From positions 1 through 37,788 of the forward strand of contig JAYMTA010000138.1 of the NCBI GenBank assembly GCA_036897625.1: 37,788 nt of DNA, in the 5' to 3' direction. The notes under the pieces were generated by a model. That model was given only the letters and a program-made list of their open reading frames with translations, made no database searches and was not told the DNA's origin. Positions 11,301 through 22,546 of the stretch are shown in pieces (positions within the stretch are counted from its first letter, which is position 1; every line of letters starts with the position of its first letter). This DNA comes from Pelargonium cotyledonis (Eukaryota > Streptophyta > Magnoliopsida > Geraniales > Geraniaceae). Both the position numbers and the translations under genes were made by a program.

Positions 11301-14300
11301 AATTTCAAAGAAAGAAATTAGAGTTCCTTTTTATTTGTTCTTGTGTCTGTTTGACCATCAATTTCCTATAGTTTTGCATCAGATTACTTTGTTATTTACT
11401 GCCAATCAAATGTACCATAAGGCAGTATAATAAATCGCGTTGCTGACTTTGGCGACTGATTTTGATGTAAAGGTTCCTTTCCATTGCAGTAGTATATCAC
11501 TCAGAGTAGGGGATGGCGAAAAAAAGGTTCCTACATCACAGAGCTTTCAAAAGAGCAGCCAAACATTGGAGGAGGCAGTCAATGATAGGAATTCATATAC
11601 CTCTGTTCACAAGGAAGCATTTGTAGGAATGCTTTTAGATAACAGGGGTCAATTCCTATCCAAAAAAAAAAAAAAACTAATCCTTACGACTGATCAGTGG
11701 AACAAAGCCAATTGAAAAGAAAACATACATATTTCATGCAATTAGGTTTTCAGAAATTTTCTAAGTCATCAGTCAGTAAATCCTAAACATGGATATGCAT
11801 ATATGTACAGATGTAGCATACTTACTGGCAACATCAACTCAGATGGTCCTTGAAAAATGTACAAGCGAGATGAACTGTAACAAAACAAAAAGAAAAACTG
11901 ATCAGAAGAAAATACAAAAAAAAAAAAAGAAGTAAAAGTTCAGTTATCTACTTTGTCACTCTAACTATGGTACTTTTCAAAGACCGAACATGCTCTCACT
12001 ATAAAGTATGTGAAAATGAAAGGTATGTAGCCCATAACAAGCTGACATTGCATCTAATCAATCTATTGTAATGCGAATGACAGGTCATAAAATTCTACAG
12101 CAGAAACAGTATATCAGAGGCTGGGGAACAGAAACATAATAACCGATCCTATAGAACTAAATTACATGCCAGTCAGTAAAGAGGAATTATTAGATGATTG
12201 GCCAAATAACTATTTCCAAAACAAACAGACACCTAAATATGTTGGAATCCATTACACACTGACATTTGTTAGATCCAACCAGAGGTATACAGAGCAAAGA
12301 ATGATGTAAAGGAATCCCCAATGAGATTGAAATGAACTGACTAAACTTTTTTAGAAAGCTAAAACATGTAAATCTACTCACAGGCCAAACCGGACGACAT
12401 CACCAACATGTAAATCTACATAAACTTTCTTCTTCACCTGATCAAGCAACAAAGAAAAGTGACTTAGGATTTAGGAAGATGACATCAGACATTTTTAGCA
12501 GCATATAAAAAATATTAAAAAAAAGGCACAAAACAACCATCAATTAGATCATGAAAGCTCATAATATATCCTTTTATGCTGAACTTAGATATCATCAAGC
12601 AAGTATCCAATGTAATCAAGATTACAACACCATATACTACACAATAATAATTTCAAATGTCATTATCTTGCTCACATGTAATTCAGTTTGTTGAAGGGGA
12701 TGCTAGATGGGATGCCGTTTGGAAAGATTAATAAAGTTAAGCTGTCAATATTACTAGATAATAAAGAAAAGAACAAATTATTTTGTATGGTTTACGGTGC
12801 TCGTATTACCAGCAAAAATACCAAATATTTAGATATTTTCACATTGTGCCAGTCTGTTGATGCTTTTGGAAATTTTCTTTCATAGTTTCATCATATATCA
12901 GCTTTAATGAATTTTTTATTTCAACATTAATGAGAAGAAGACATTGGGTTGAGAAAAATGAAACAAAAATTTGCAGTGAATCATGAAAATACACAATCCA
13001 ATTATTGAAAATAGACAAGAAAATAACTATTCAAACGGTTATCAATAGGTAATATGATAAGAAGAAAGGACATTTATAATGGCAGATAGCTCCAAACTTA
13101 TCAAACTTTACAAAGCATAGCATGGTCAATGTCATTGCTAGTTTAGCTTGTTTACGTGTAGTCTGCCTCCATCAGTTTTCTGTTTATTCGTAAGGTGATG
13201 AGTCCAGACAAAGTCCTCACTAGTTCTGATTTTTCCTCCAGACATTTCCCGAACTTCTTACCCATATCAAGCATTGCAACAAAATTATTGAAAGTAAAAT
13301 TTTAATTTAGTGGAGGAATGCCAAAAAGATATCGTTAACTACTGTTGTATTGAACATATTATAAATTAAAAAAAGTGAAGTGCAGTGTATTGCATTAAAA
13401 TGGATATAACTATACCAACGATGCAAATAACAAACTATTTTTGCACCAAAATACCTGATTCTTGTTAATAAAAGAACCATGAGTACTGCCAAGATCATAA
13501 AGATAGGCTTCTCCACTTTCTCTAAACTGGAGAACTGTCAAAAATAAATAAAAATAACATTAGTTGCATAACAAAATCAACATCATTTGCCTCAACTAGA
13601 GAACCATTATCCTTGCATTCAGATAAATCAAATCTAGTCTAAGTGTCTAACTAATTAATCCACATATTAATATGATACTCTCATAAATTTAAAATCATAC
13701 TGTACTAAGTCAGAAAGATGACCTATGCACACAAGAGAAGAAGATTTTCAGAAGACTCTGCATAATTAGAATGTATGACCAACCGTATTTTCATGCAAAG
13801 GTTGTCACTATATAATTATAAGAAATAAACGTTCACTGAGAATGTGGAAGGTTGGCTGGATGCCGCTCTGCGCTGTAGCAGGAAGGAGTGCTGCAGCAAG
13901 AGACGCGGCTGCTAGGCACGTGCGGAGAGAGCTTGGTGTAGAGGAAGTCGTGCGCGCGGGAAGCTTTTTGGTGGGCTTCGTTCCGCACTGCAGCCACAAT
14001 TTATGTCACAATGAGGTATGCGAGAAGGTAGACGACTGAGCGGAGCTGAGGCGGACAGATGCGTTGTGGGTGAGACAAGGCAGGTGCACGGGAGCAGGCT
14101 AGGCAGGCCCCGTTCTGTGCCACAGCAGGAATGGGCACCGCGGCAAAGAGCGTTGCAGCTGGTCACACAATGAATTGGGTGCAGGTGTCGTGCGTGAAGG
14201 CGTCTTATGTGGAGGTTCCTTAGTGAGCCTAATTCTGTACTGCGGCCGAAAGAGGTGCCGCGGCAAGGTAAACTAAGGCGGACAGATGTGTGGGCTTGAG

Positions 14301-15660
14301 CTGGTCGTGCGGAAGGCCTTGTGTGGGAGCGCAGAGAGGGATGGCGGACTCTGTTTCATGCTGCAGAAAAAATGGGCACTGCGGCCAGGAAAAGAGGAGC
14401 CAAGTGCTTCATGTGGGTTGGTCGAGGGCAAGCGGGAGAATGTGGGGTTGGTCCCATAGCCTCAGTTGAGACACCCTCCTTGGCACGTCCTAGAGATTCA
14501 TTGGTGGTATGCTTGGGATGAAGTCCTCAAAAGCGTCCCATGGGGGGGGAATCCTTGGGCGCATCTCTCCCCAGATGGTCCTCGAGTAGATTCTGACGGG
14601 AAGCTGCTAGAAATGTTATTCTTGAGTTCGGGTTGTTAGCCAATTCGCAGCTCATGCATGACTTGTTCGTACAATGACATGGCGCTTGGGCGCCACATGC
14701 TACCTTATTGGTGGTCGACTTTAATTAAGATTTTACAGGCAGCATCACACCGAGAATGCAACATTTAAAGTTTAAACAATATATAGCTTTAAATCAAATG
14801 AAAAATAGGAACTTTTGCAATAGCCTATAAATTCTTAAATGATTACACGAATTTGAGAAGCAAGCAATGTGCCATGGGCTGCCATTTAATATGCAGCACA
14901 AGGAGAATGCCTAAATGATATTACTTCCATGGAGGTAAAAAATGGAGACTACCAAGCAATAAGCTAATTTCTTCAACTGGAATTTTGTGTCTAAGTAACT
15001 ACACCCGTTTTAACTAAATTATTTATGAATGTTCAAATGAAATGTTGCACAACATGCATCTGAAAACACTTTAACATACCAGCATGGAATCGAGAGATAG
15101 TAGGGTGATCAAGTACGAAATCACATAGATCAACTCGTCCAAACATGTACGCTCCTTTCTCATGTCTGAAGATAAATAAACAAACAATAACAATCACCAT
15201 AATAGACATGCTATTCAGAATCTAAACATGCGTTTCTCAGAAACACAACGGTAATGACAATTGCACATGATATGCAATGTGAAAGGAGGACTTACACATC
15301 AAATTGGTCAATGATCAATCCGTCTTTGAGAACCTCCAGGGAAAACTGGTGACAGGGCCGGCCGCTCCAGGGAGGAATCGTGTAAGGCACTGCAACGCCT
15401 TGTGAGGTCGGCCTTGAACTGTCTTCGGGTTTGGGGATTCCAATGGCATCTTCTTCGTGATCTGGAGGAGCTGACTGGGGCTCGTCTTGCTGAGGAGGGC
15501 TAGGGTTTGGGTTTTGAGGTGGTGGTGGCCCCATGGGGGGCTTCATTGCCGAGGAAGTGCAAGGGTCTTCTGGAGATTTGGTATCGGAATCTGCCGGCGT
15601 GGAGGGGGCGGAAACGGATACGGTGGTTCGGGGAGGCGGAGGTCCCACGGCGGTCGTCAT
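5386..15660 (-). CDS. FHA-domain protein of the kanadaptin (SLC4A1AP) family, complete
   Basis: Twelve exons keep phase and give 745 residues: 15296-15660, 15080-15165, 13455-13534, 12382-12437, 11826-11874, 10079-10225, 9887-9982, 7946-8059, 7734-7864, 6735-6976, 5520-6341 and 5386-5435. The proline-rich N-terminus (1-95) contains GPPPP twice. The FHA domain (about 105-210) shows GR at 131-132, SRFHA near 146-150 and GSTHGSFINK near 166-175, the phosphothreonine-binding signature. Next come the family segment DGISWGMGEDAIEE, a charged coiled coil (about 262-375), an acidic patch, a low-complexity linker and a Lys-rich stretch. The C-terminal EEWVPPKGQSGDGRTSLNDR is typical of the family. Animal kanadaptin is mainly nuclear, and the plant role is poorly known. 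I chose ATG 15660 (MTTAVGPPPP). The frame stays open to 15789, but only from a TTG, with a stop directly upstream. Confidence 0.95.
10998..11106. mobile_element. Short Stowaway-type MITE in kanadaptin intron
   Basis: The left end CCCCCATCCCAGAATAAATG and the right end, read in reverse complement as CTCCCTTCATCCCAAAATAA, form a terminal inverted repeat of the Stowaway type. The right side is followed by TA (11107-11108); the left flank reads TG. At about 109 bp it is much shorter than the two copies near 3 kb and belongs to another subfamily. It lies in the intron 10226-11825. Confidence 0.6.
11109..11410. mobile_element. Possible solo LTR relic in kanadaptin intron
   Basis: This stretch looks like a plant LTR: an ACTTATAAATAAG promoter-like box near the middle, then a run reminiscent of R/U5 sequence (GAATTTCAAAGAAAG). 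I could not place its ends or a target duplication and I see no second LTR. It is an old fossil if it is one. A poly(A) tract at 11661-11675 closes the adjoining stretch, which could be a separate retroposed scrap. Confidence 0.25.
13845..14750. mobile_element. GC-rich ~0.9-kb insertion of unknown class in kanadaptin intron
   Basis: A GC-rich island interrupts the AT-rich intron 13535-15079. It is flanked by TGAGAATG (13837-13844) and CGAGAATG (14751-14758), a 7 of 8 match that looks like an 8-bp target duplication. No clear terminal inverted repeats are visible. Inside, several degenerate units follow a pattern like TTCTGTxCTGCxGCC ... GGGCACCGCGGCAA, at roughly 14,100, 14,235 and 14,355 and weaker at 13,865 and 13,980. 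Part of it (14080-14430) is shared with 4460-4790. No protein domain is found in any frame. It could be a non-autonomous DNA transposon or a fragment of a larger repeat; I do not recognise the family. Confidence 0.5.
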
Positions 15661-15799
15661 CGTTGCCGAGTGACAGAGAGAGTTGCACAACAGATCCACG
15701 GACGTGGCCGTAAACGAATACGGGTTGGGTTTATTTGGCAACAGGTTAGCCGACGTCTCGCTCCTTCTGGGTTCTGGAAACGGTGGCAATTAGATATTT

Positions 15800-17600
15800 G
15801 GGTTGTGGCCATGTAACCCGCCCCATTTTATTTTGTTTTTCATGATCCACTCTGAGTCGAACAATTGCAACCAGAAGACCAAGCAGAGAAGGTGGATCCA
15901 CTTTATAATCTCTTTCCCGAAGAAGTGCATGGATATTTTATTCAAAACCTTTTCAATGTTATTTTAACTAATTGTTGTGTACTATTATGTTGTCAATACT
16001 ATTGCTATAGCAATTTTAGCCCTGAAGAATGCGTCACTTAAATAAATACTTTTCAGTTGATATTTTTGTACTAGAAGCTAGCATTGGATAAATACTTTTC
16101 AGTTGATTGATTTTTATGAATACGTTGATCCTCATAGTCTAATGAAAATATAAAATGGGCATGATATTGTATAGAATTAGGGCTGATTTTTTATTTTATT
16201 TTATTTTAAATATTCTGTCCTAGAAAATTTGAAGGTATAATATGAAGAAAATATATAATTGTATCCAATTTTTATGGATTTGCAATTGGGGCAGTTTAGG
16301 AGAAGCCAAATTCTCAAAGGAAACACTCAAATTATGCTCCTCCAATAGCAGTTACAACTTCCATTAAATATCAATTAAAATAGCCTTAGTTCTCTCTCTC
16401 TTCCTGTCAAAATTTTATGTAAGTCAATGTAAATAAATGAAATTGCAGAGAAGAGGTGAGAACTTGAAGTAATGGATAAAGAGGATCAATAAAAAAATAT
16501 ATATTATAGTTTTGGTTATTCAATGTTGTCTCCCATGACCAACAATAAAAATTTGTTCAATTTTGTGATCTTTGCTCTGATTTGTTGATGTGATAGTGCC
16601 GGGTTTGGATATAGATTTTGCTCCAATTTTGTGTGTTCTCATGTAATTTGGTTTAATTTTAAATAATTTTTAATTTGAATGAAAGACGTTATTACGAAAA
16701 TAACACAAACATGAGATAAAAATCATTTTTAATAGATTTTTGTTTCTCGCAACTGAAAACTTCAAAGATGATGAACATTCATCTTCGAAGATAAAATTAG
16801 TATTATACAACAATAACATAGTTCATGGGGGGATCTGCCATTAACAATTTTTTAATAATAATACATGCCTTTAATAAATTATAGTGATTTTGTAGCTCTT
16901 TTTAATGAGAAACTTAATACTTTTTAGTATATTTTTAGCAACTACAATTTTAGCTGCACATATAAATTAGTGCTCAAGTATACCTGCAAATTGTGATCTT
17001 TGAGCATCAGTTAGAGATCAAAACATAAGTTGTGATCACAAATTTTAGGATGTTTCTTCTATTTTCGTTCCTATGCTTTGTTGTCATTGATTTCATATGT
17101 TGTTTTGATTTCAATTGCACACCTAATTTAAAAGCGATATTTTTGTTCATTCTTTTTTAGTTTGTGTATATTTTGCTCCTTTTATTATTAGTCCTCTTTG
17201 AATGGTGTGAAATTGAAACTTAGGATTTTTCCTTATCATTTTCAATTTTAGTTTGTGTGACAAGAATCGAAACTAGCTTTCTTTTGTAAGTTTGTTGAAT
17301 TGGGGGCCGTGAGACAGAGTAAGCAAAATTTGGCTCTCAAACCTGAAGTGGTTAAGGATAAAGCAGAAAAATGGTGCACAATATTTATGGATCCAAAGTT
17401 AAGTAAATCTTACTTTTACATTCAAATGTTGATCTAAATGAAAATATTTTTCAAATTTAGTTGACATTAGCTGCTATTTATCGATCTTCAATATACTTCT
17501 CGTGCACCGCATGGGATCCCAACCTAGTTTTATTTATTAAATGAATAACTCGATTATTGACACACTTCCTAGAGATAGAAATATCAACTTTCAAATATAT
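15800..17600. other. AT-rich spacer and promoter side of the kanadaptin-like gene
   Basis: No gene, inverted-repeat element or tandem array is supported here. The part nearest 15660 must hold the promoter and 5' UTR of the minus-strand kanadaptin-like gene. The sequence is AT-rich, with scattered short open frames and no conserved domain. Confidence 0.5.
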
Positions 17601-17639
17601 TGTGTGAGAATAACTTATTGAACAAATATGTCTAATGCA

Positions 17640-18985
17640 CTTGTTTCACTCGGGTCAAACCAAATATCTTAGGATGTAGTATTCGTCTGGTCCACGCTGT
17701 AAAAGAATCTTCTCAAGTGTGAAATTCTCCAAGTTTTAAGTCTCCAAATGTTCGATGTTCTCGTCTTGTGTCAAGGTTGTTTGGCGATGTCAGTCAGCCT
17801 ACGATCTGTGAGGACAAACACACCAAAGAACATGTCTCAGGATGGTTTCAGGAAGCTGCGTTGGGCGTTAGAGTGAGATCTCGACCGGAATATACTAATC
17901 GCGTAGAGAGCGTTTTAGAGAGAAAGTATATTTAAGATAATGAAGATGCGAATATCCTCTTCTTTTGTCAAAAATGGGTATTTATACCTTTTCTACCACC
18001 CAGTGTCATGTGCCAGTGTGTCATTGGTTGTTGAAAGTGTGGGGCTTATTTGTGACTTGGACCTCCTACTTCTCGAACGTGTTGCTTGTGCGCACCAAGT
18101 GTATTGCAGACTTACGTCTCTTACGTGCCGGGTGGCTCGCTGAAACCTTTGGGAGCCTCTACCATGCAGGGTAGCGTCTTGAGTTTTCGGGAGTACTGAT
18201 GTTGATGTATCTTGTCAAAGCGTCTTGAATGTGACCCAACAAGGTGAAGACCTTGAAAGAGCCTTATTGAAGTGTGTTAAGTCATTGAGTGAAGTTTGGG
18301 ATCATAGAGGGTCGACCAATGGGTGTCGAGAGCACTTGACTTGATCTTTGAGCTGGAGCGGACCGATTTCGCGAAATGGGTGTTTCGTGTCGCGACATTG
18401 GAGTGGTTTCCTCAGGTAGCTCATGTTTTGCATGGTGGAGAAGGGCTTTCGTTTCGCTTTTCGTCCGGGAATCAAAGTGGATAACCAAGAGGTATTTGGA
18501 ATAGTTCTCATATCCTTGGGGACTTCATTCTCTTCGGGAAGCTCATGTGATTCCCGCCCCGTCCGAGACAATTTTGGGTTTTTCGCTCCGTTTGAGGAGC
18601 TTTTAAGGAAATGGAGACCACTCATAATAATTATGGAGCACCTTGGTCGTGTTTGGGCCATCCAAGCGGGGAGCTTGGCGTCGCGAATGAGACATCATCT
18701 AGGGAGAGTACCCATGCCGCGACATCAAGTCGGAAAGCTCACCGTTTTTGTCGGGGAGTGTGGTCATGTCGCAACATCGGTCTCATCACGTGCTTTTTCA
18801 TCTTTTGGTGGCTTTCGAGAGTTTCCTCTTACGCCAAGTCATCTTTGGGATGTTTGAAAACTTCGGGGCGAGTGAAATAACTATCCTGTGCAAACCTTCT
18901 AATCTAGGATTGGTTGCTTGAGTGACATTCGGTAGCCAATTGTCGCTATGCCATTCGCCTTGAAACTTATGATTTTTTGGGTAAC
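17640..18985. repeat. GC-richer dispersed repeat, LTR-like, unclassified
   Basis: An abrupt rise in GC and CpG content compared with both flanks marks about 1.3 kb. It reads like plant LTR/UTR sequence, not coding DNA, and recurring phrases such as GTCGCGACATTGG, GCCGCGACATCAAG and GTCGCAACATCGG occur inside. A phrase GTGACCCAACAAGGTGAAGA near 18,230 is closely matched near 4,280 (GTGACCCAACGAGGTGAAGA). Its open frames have no recognisable domain. I could not fix the ends or a target duplication, so an old solo LTR is only the best guess. Confidence 0.4.
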
Positions 18986-19325
18986 ATAAATATCTATTTA
19001 CTTATTTATCCAAAGTATCGAGTCAAATAGTATAAATTAAGATCTAATTGTTTTGTATCAACCTGTTCTTAGTGAATTGTGTTCGTGTTGTTAAACTTAT
19101 TTGATAAACAGGACCAAAATGGTCCATATTGACCCAAAATGATAATTGCCCTTATAACTTATATCAAAAGTTCAATATTTAAAAGTTCACAAACTATTAT
19201 TTTTTTTTTATATTCAACAACCAAATTAGGTCGAAACACAAAAAATCAGGGGCCTATTTTAAGTAAAAAAAAGTGTTTAGAAGAATTACATTAAGTCGAA
19301 ACACAAAAGTTCAAGTACCAATTAT

Positions 19326-19465
19326 TATTATTTTTTTGTAACACCGATTTAATCTGATTCGAGACTTAGTCACAATTAAGACTCTTCACCTCTCTTCATA
19401 AATATGGTAGAAATTGAATCTGAGAATATTTCCCAATGCGTTGCCAACTGAATCGCAAACCATTG
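19326..19465 (-). mobile_element. Possible SINE-like element upstream of the PPR gene
   Basis: Read on the minus strand, a box A-like TTGGCAACGCATTGG is followed by a weak box B-like AGATTCAATTTC. The element ends with TCGAATCAGATTAAATCGG and an A-rich, AAT-repeat tail. This resembles plant Au-type SINEs in layout. The promoter boxes are poor, so the call is tentative. It lies about 170 bases upstream of the probable PPR transcription unit. Confidence 0.3.
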
Positions 19466-19749
19466 GTTAAAATAAATCTTTTATCTCCCTCAAAAAAAAA
19501 AAAAAAAATTTTTTTGTCTTCATAAAATACTCAATATTCGACCCGAATACGAGTTGACTCGTCTAATGGATAACAGACGTTAAACGGTGCGTTTTCGGCT
19601 GCTATTGATATCTTCATTCGTCTTTTGAAGGAAGAAGGAGCAAATATTCAATTGATAACTCTGTTCTTGCGGGCTATTTCTGTGGAGTTGAGTTCGATTC
19701 TGGTGGTGAAGAAAACATTGGTAGTAGTTTTGTGAGTCATGCTCTCAAG

Positions 19750-19870
19750 GTCAGTTCTCTCCTCCAACCAGCTCGTATGTTGTGCTGTAGATATGCATGA
19801 TTTTCCACTTCCAGGAACAAATTCTCCATATTTGCTGTTGTATGTATCTATATGTTCTTCCAAGTTACAG
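19750..19870 (+). other. EMB2076: Probable 5' UTR intron of the PPR gene
   Basis: The donor CTCAAG|GTCAGT at 19750 and the acceptor CCAAGTTACAG ending at 19870 bound 121 bases. If it is removed, the ATG at 19852 is lost and the first in-frame ATG is 19900. The frame upstream of the donor has a stop, so no earlier start is possible in the spliced form. The evidence is splice-site quality only. Confidence 0.5.
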
Positions 19871-19899
19871 GTGAAATATTGAAGAATTCAATTTCAATC

Positions 19900-21849
19900 A
19901 TGATTTTACGGAATGGGTTTGCTTGCCAACATCTCTTTCATGGTCGTTTAATTGGTCGTCCCGGTTCCTGTTTTGGTTGGGACATTAAAACAAACAGATG
20001 GTGTGCAATAATGTGTGGCCTGGATATGGTTGCCATCACGAAACCAAAGATGCCCAACCTGAATATGCTGTCTGGGTGTTCCGGGGAAGATGAGACCAAG
20101 TTGATTGACAGAGGGAAGGAGGATTTTGAAGCAAGTTGTGTTGAGCAGATGATGCCTCCTTGGGGAAATGTGGATATAACCCATGATGTGGACTTGAAAC
20201 CTGAGAGTGAAAATGCTAGCCAGACCGAAAGGGAATCTTTGTCTGGAGAAATGGTTCCTTTAGATCAGAGCAAGGTGTATTTTTTGGAGGAAACCGATGA
20301 GGGAGTGTTATCGGAACGGATTTTGGTTCTTAGTAGAACCAATAAGGTTAGAAGTGTGTTGGAATTGTTTTGGTCCATGGAGTTATCGAGCCTTTGTCCG
20401 AATTTGCACGCTTGTAACTCGCTTCTTTCTTGTCTCTTCCGAAATGGATTGGTGGATGATGGATTGAGGGTGTTTGAGTTTATGAGGAGGAATGAGACAG
20501 CTTCGGGGCACACTTATAGCTTACTACTTAAAGCAGTTGCAGATGAACGGGGTTGTGATTTGGCCATTGATATGTTCATGGAATTGGCCGGGGAGGGTAA
20601 GGCGGGGAAGGATTTTGATGTAATTGTCTATAACACAGCGCTCTCAATTTGTGGAAAATCGAATAATTGGGTTGAGAGTGATAGAATATGGAGAATTATG
20701 AGGGACAACGGCATTTCTGGAACACAAATTACTTATTCCCTGCTGATGAGTGTATTTGTTCGTTGCAATCAGAATGAGCTGGCTCTTGATGCTTACAATG
20801 AGATGATACGAACCGGACTGAAACCAGACATTGACGTAATGCAAGCTGTAATCATTGCATGCTCGAAGGAGGGGAAGTGGGACTTGGCATTGAACGTTTT
20901 CGAAAACATGTTGGGTGCCGGGGTCAAGCCAAATCTTATTGCATGCAATGCATTGATCAACTCCCTTGGCAAGGCAGGGAAGGTCAAATTAGCATTCCAG
21001 ATATATGATTTCATGATATCTATTGATCATACTCCCGATGAGTACACATGGAATGCCCTACTCGGTGCTTTATATCGCACAAACAGATATACTGAGGCTC
21101 TTCAGCTCTTTGGGAGCATAAAGAAAGAACCGGGTTCTCAATTGAATTTACATCTGTATAATACTGTTTTGAAGTGTTGCTCAAAGCTTGGGTTATGGGA
21201 GGTAGCTGTGCAGCTTTTATGGCAAATGGAAGCTTCTGGTTTGTCAGTTTCAACTACAACATATAATCACGTCATCAGTGCCTGTGAGACTGCAAGGAAA
21301 CCAAAAATTGCGTTACAAGTGTATGAGCACATGGTACACCAGAATTGCAATCCTGACACTTTCACTCATTTGTCCCTGCTAAGAGGATGCATTTGGGGGT
21401 CTCTTTGGAACAAAGTGGAGGAGATCATGGATGTAAGTCAATATTACATTTGCTATTTTTGTTTCCCCACTCATTTCAATTTATTTTCATGGAATCAAAA
21501 CAAGAGAGCAACACTTTGATTTTGAATTCTCCTCATGCACGTGAAAATTATTCGTTTATTATTAATATTTAGTTTCTTAAGCACTAGTCTTTCCGGTCCT
21601 GAAGTGTTCAAATTTGGTCTGCCTCTGCAATGTTTGTTTGGTTTACAGATAGTTGAACCAAATGTTTCTGTCTATAATGTTGTCATTCAAGGGATGTGCT
21701 TAAAAGGCAATATTGATTCTGCTAAGAAGCTGTACGGGAAAATGCGCGAGGCTGGTCTTACACCTGATGGCAAAACTCGTGCTTTGATGCTCCAAAACTT
21801 ACCAAAACATACGGTCAGACGAAGGAAACAAAGGCATTCTCATTACTGA
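19900..21849 (+). CDS. EMB2076: P-class pentatricopeptide repeat protein, EMB2076 (At3g29290)-like
   Basis: Sequence-specific organelle RNA-binding protein. Exon 19900-21432 joins 21649-21849 (TGA) in phase 0, giving 577 residues. After about 130 poorly conserved residues come about twelve 35-residue PPR motifs (about 135-555) with the usual helix pairs, for example ITYSLLMSVFVRCNQNELAL, EYTWNALLGALYRTNRY and VSVYNVVIQGMCLKGNI. The last block ends PDGKTRALMLQNL, then a basic tail. There is no DYW, E or SMR domain, so it is a plain P-class protein expected to act in RNA stability, splicing or translation, not as an editing deaminase. From memory, the wording KVRSVLELF, WGSLWNKVEEI and GKTRALMLQNL matches Arabidopsis EMB2076, whose loss is embryo-lethal. 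The ATG at 19852 is the alternative start if the upstream intron is retained. An obvious transit peptide is not visible to me. Confidence 0.93.
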
Positions 21850-22546
21850 TGAAAATCCAGATCATCTTCTTGTTACTAAATTTAAGGAAAACTGACAATC
21901 AGCAGTGGAGAACTAGAAATTACCTACAATGAAATTTGAAAGAACAGTCCGAATTGTGTAGTGTATATATTGATCTGATACTTGAACAATCAAATGAATA
22001 TTAGCTGTAAAAGTTGACTAGTTCATGTTCTCCATTGTAAATTAAGATATTTGTCAACTTTTTGCTTCTGTGAAATTTCCAGGCTTTGTTATTATGCCTT
22101 TATATTATACAGTAATTGAGAGTTAAGTTATTTGATTGAAGCTTCCTAAGTCATCTTGTTCCATCATCCAGATTACGCTCTTCACGTCAATACTAACACA
22201 AACCAATATAGACTAATTGCGATGAATTAGTGAACTCACTATTCCGTAAATTATGATGACAGGAAAAAACAACACCATAACAGAAAATCATAAAAGAATC
22301 ATGCTATACTATACTGTGGAGGCCAAAATTGCATCCACACCCATTCCATGGTATGCACTCATTCAAATTAGGGGTTCCAAAAAAATATATAGTGATGCTA
22401 TGTGCTAAAAAACATCATCCCATATCAATATTGACTAATTATGAATAATATCAGATCAACAGCGCACTCGGTAAGCATGGCTGAGTTTATCAAGAAGACT
22501 AATGGATTCACATTGAAGCTAAAAGAGACAAAACAAATTACATTTA
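21850..22546. other. Convergent spacer between PPR and BLOS2 genes
   Basis: It holds the 3' UTRs of two genes that meet tail to tail. An AATGAA element near 21,993 is a weak candidate polyadenylation signal for the PPR gene. I see no repeat family or open frame with a domain here. Confidence 0.5.

Noticed and set aside
11440-11715. 91-codon open frame on the plus strand inside a kanadaptin intron
   Set aside because: No domain is recognised, the gene is on the other strand and the frame ends in a Lys run made by a poly(A) tract. It is more likely part of a retroposed scrap.
15661-15789. N-terminal extension of the kanadaptin-like protein by 43 codons
   Set aside because: It would start at TTG with a stop directly upstream. 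The ATG at 15660 begins a family-like MTTAVGPPPP sequence.
15487-15816. Overlapping plus-strand open frames of 68-109 codons
   Set aside because: They are antisense shadows of the GC-rich, proline-rich first exon of the kanadaptin-like gene.
18302-18880. Several 68-144-codon open frames on both strands
   Set aside because: They fall in the GC-richer repeat block, have no domain and overlap each other. They are probably chance frames in non-coding repeat sequence.
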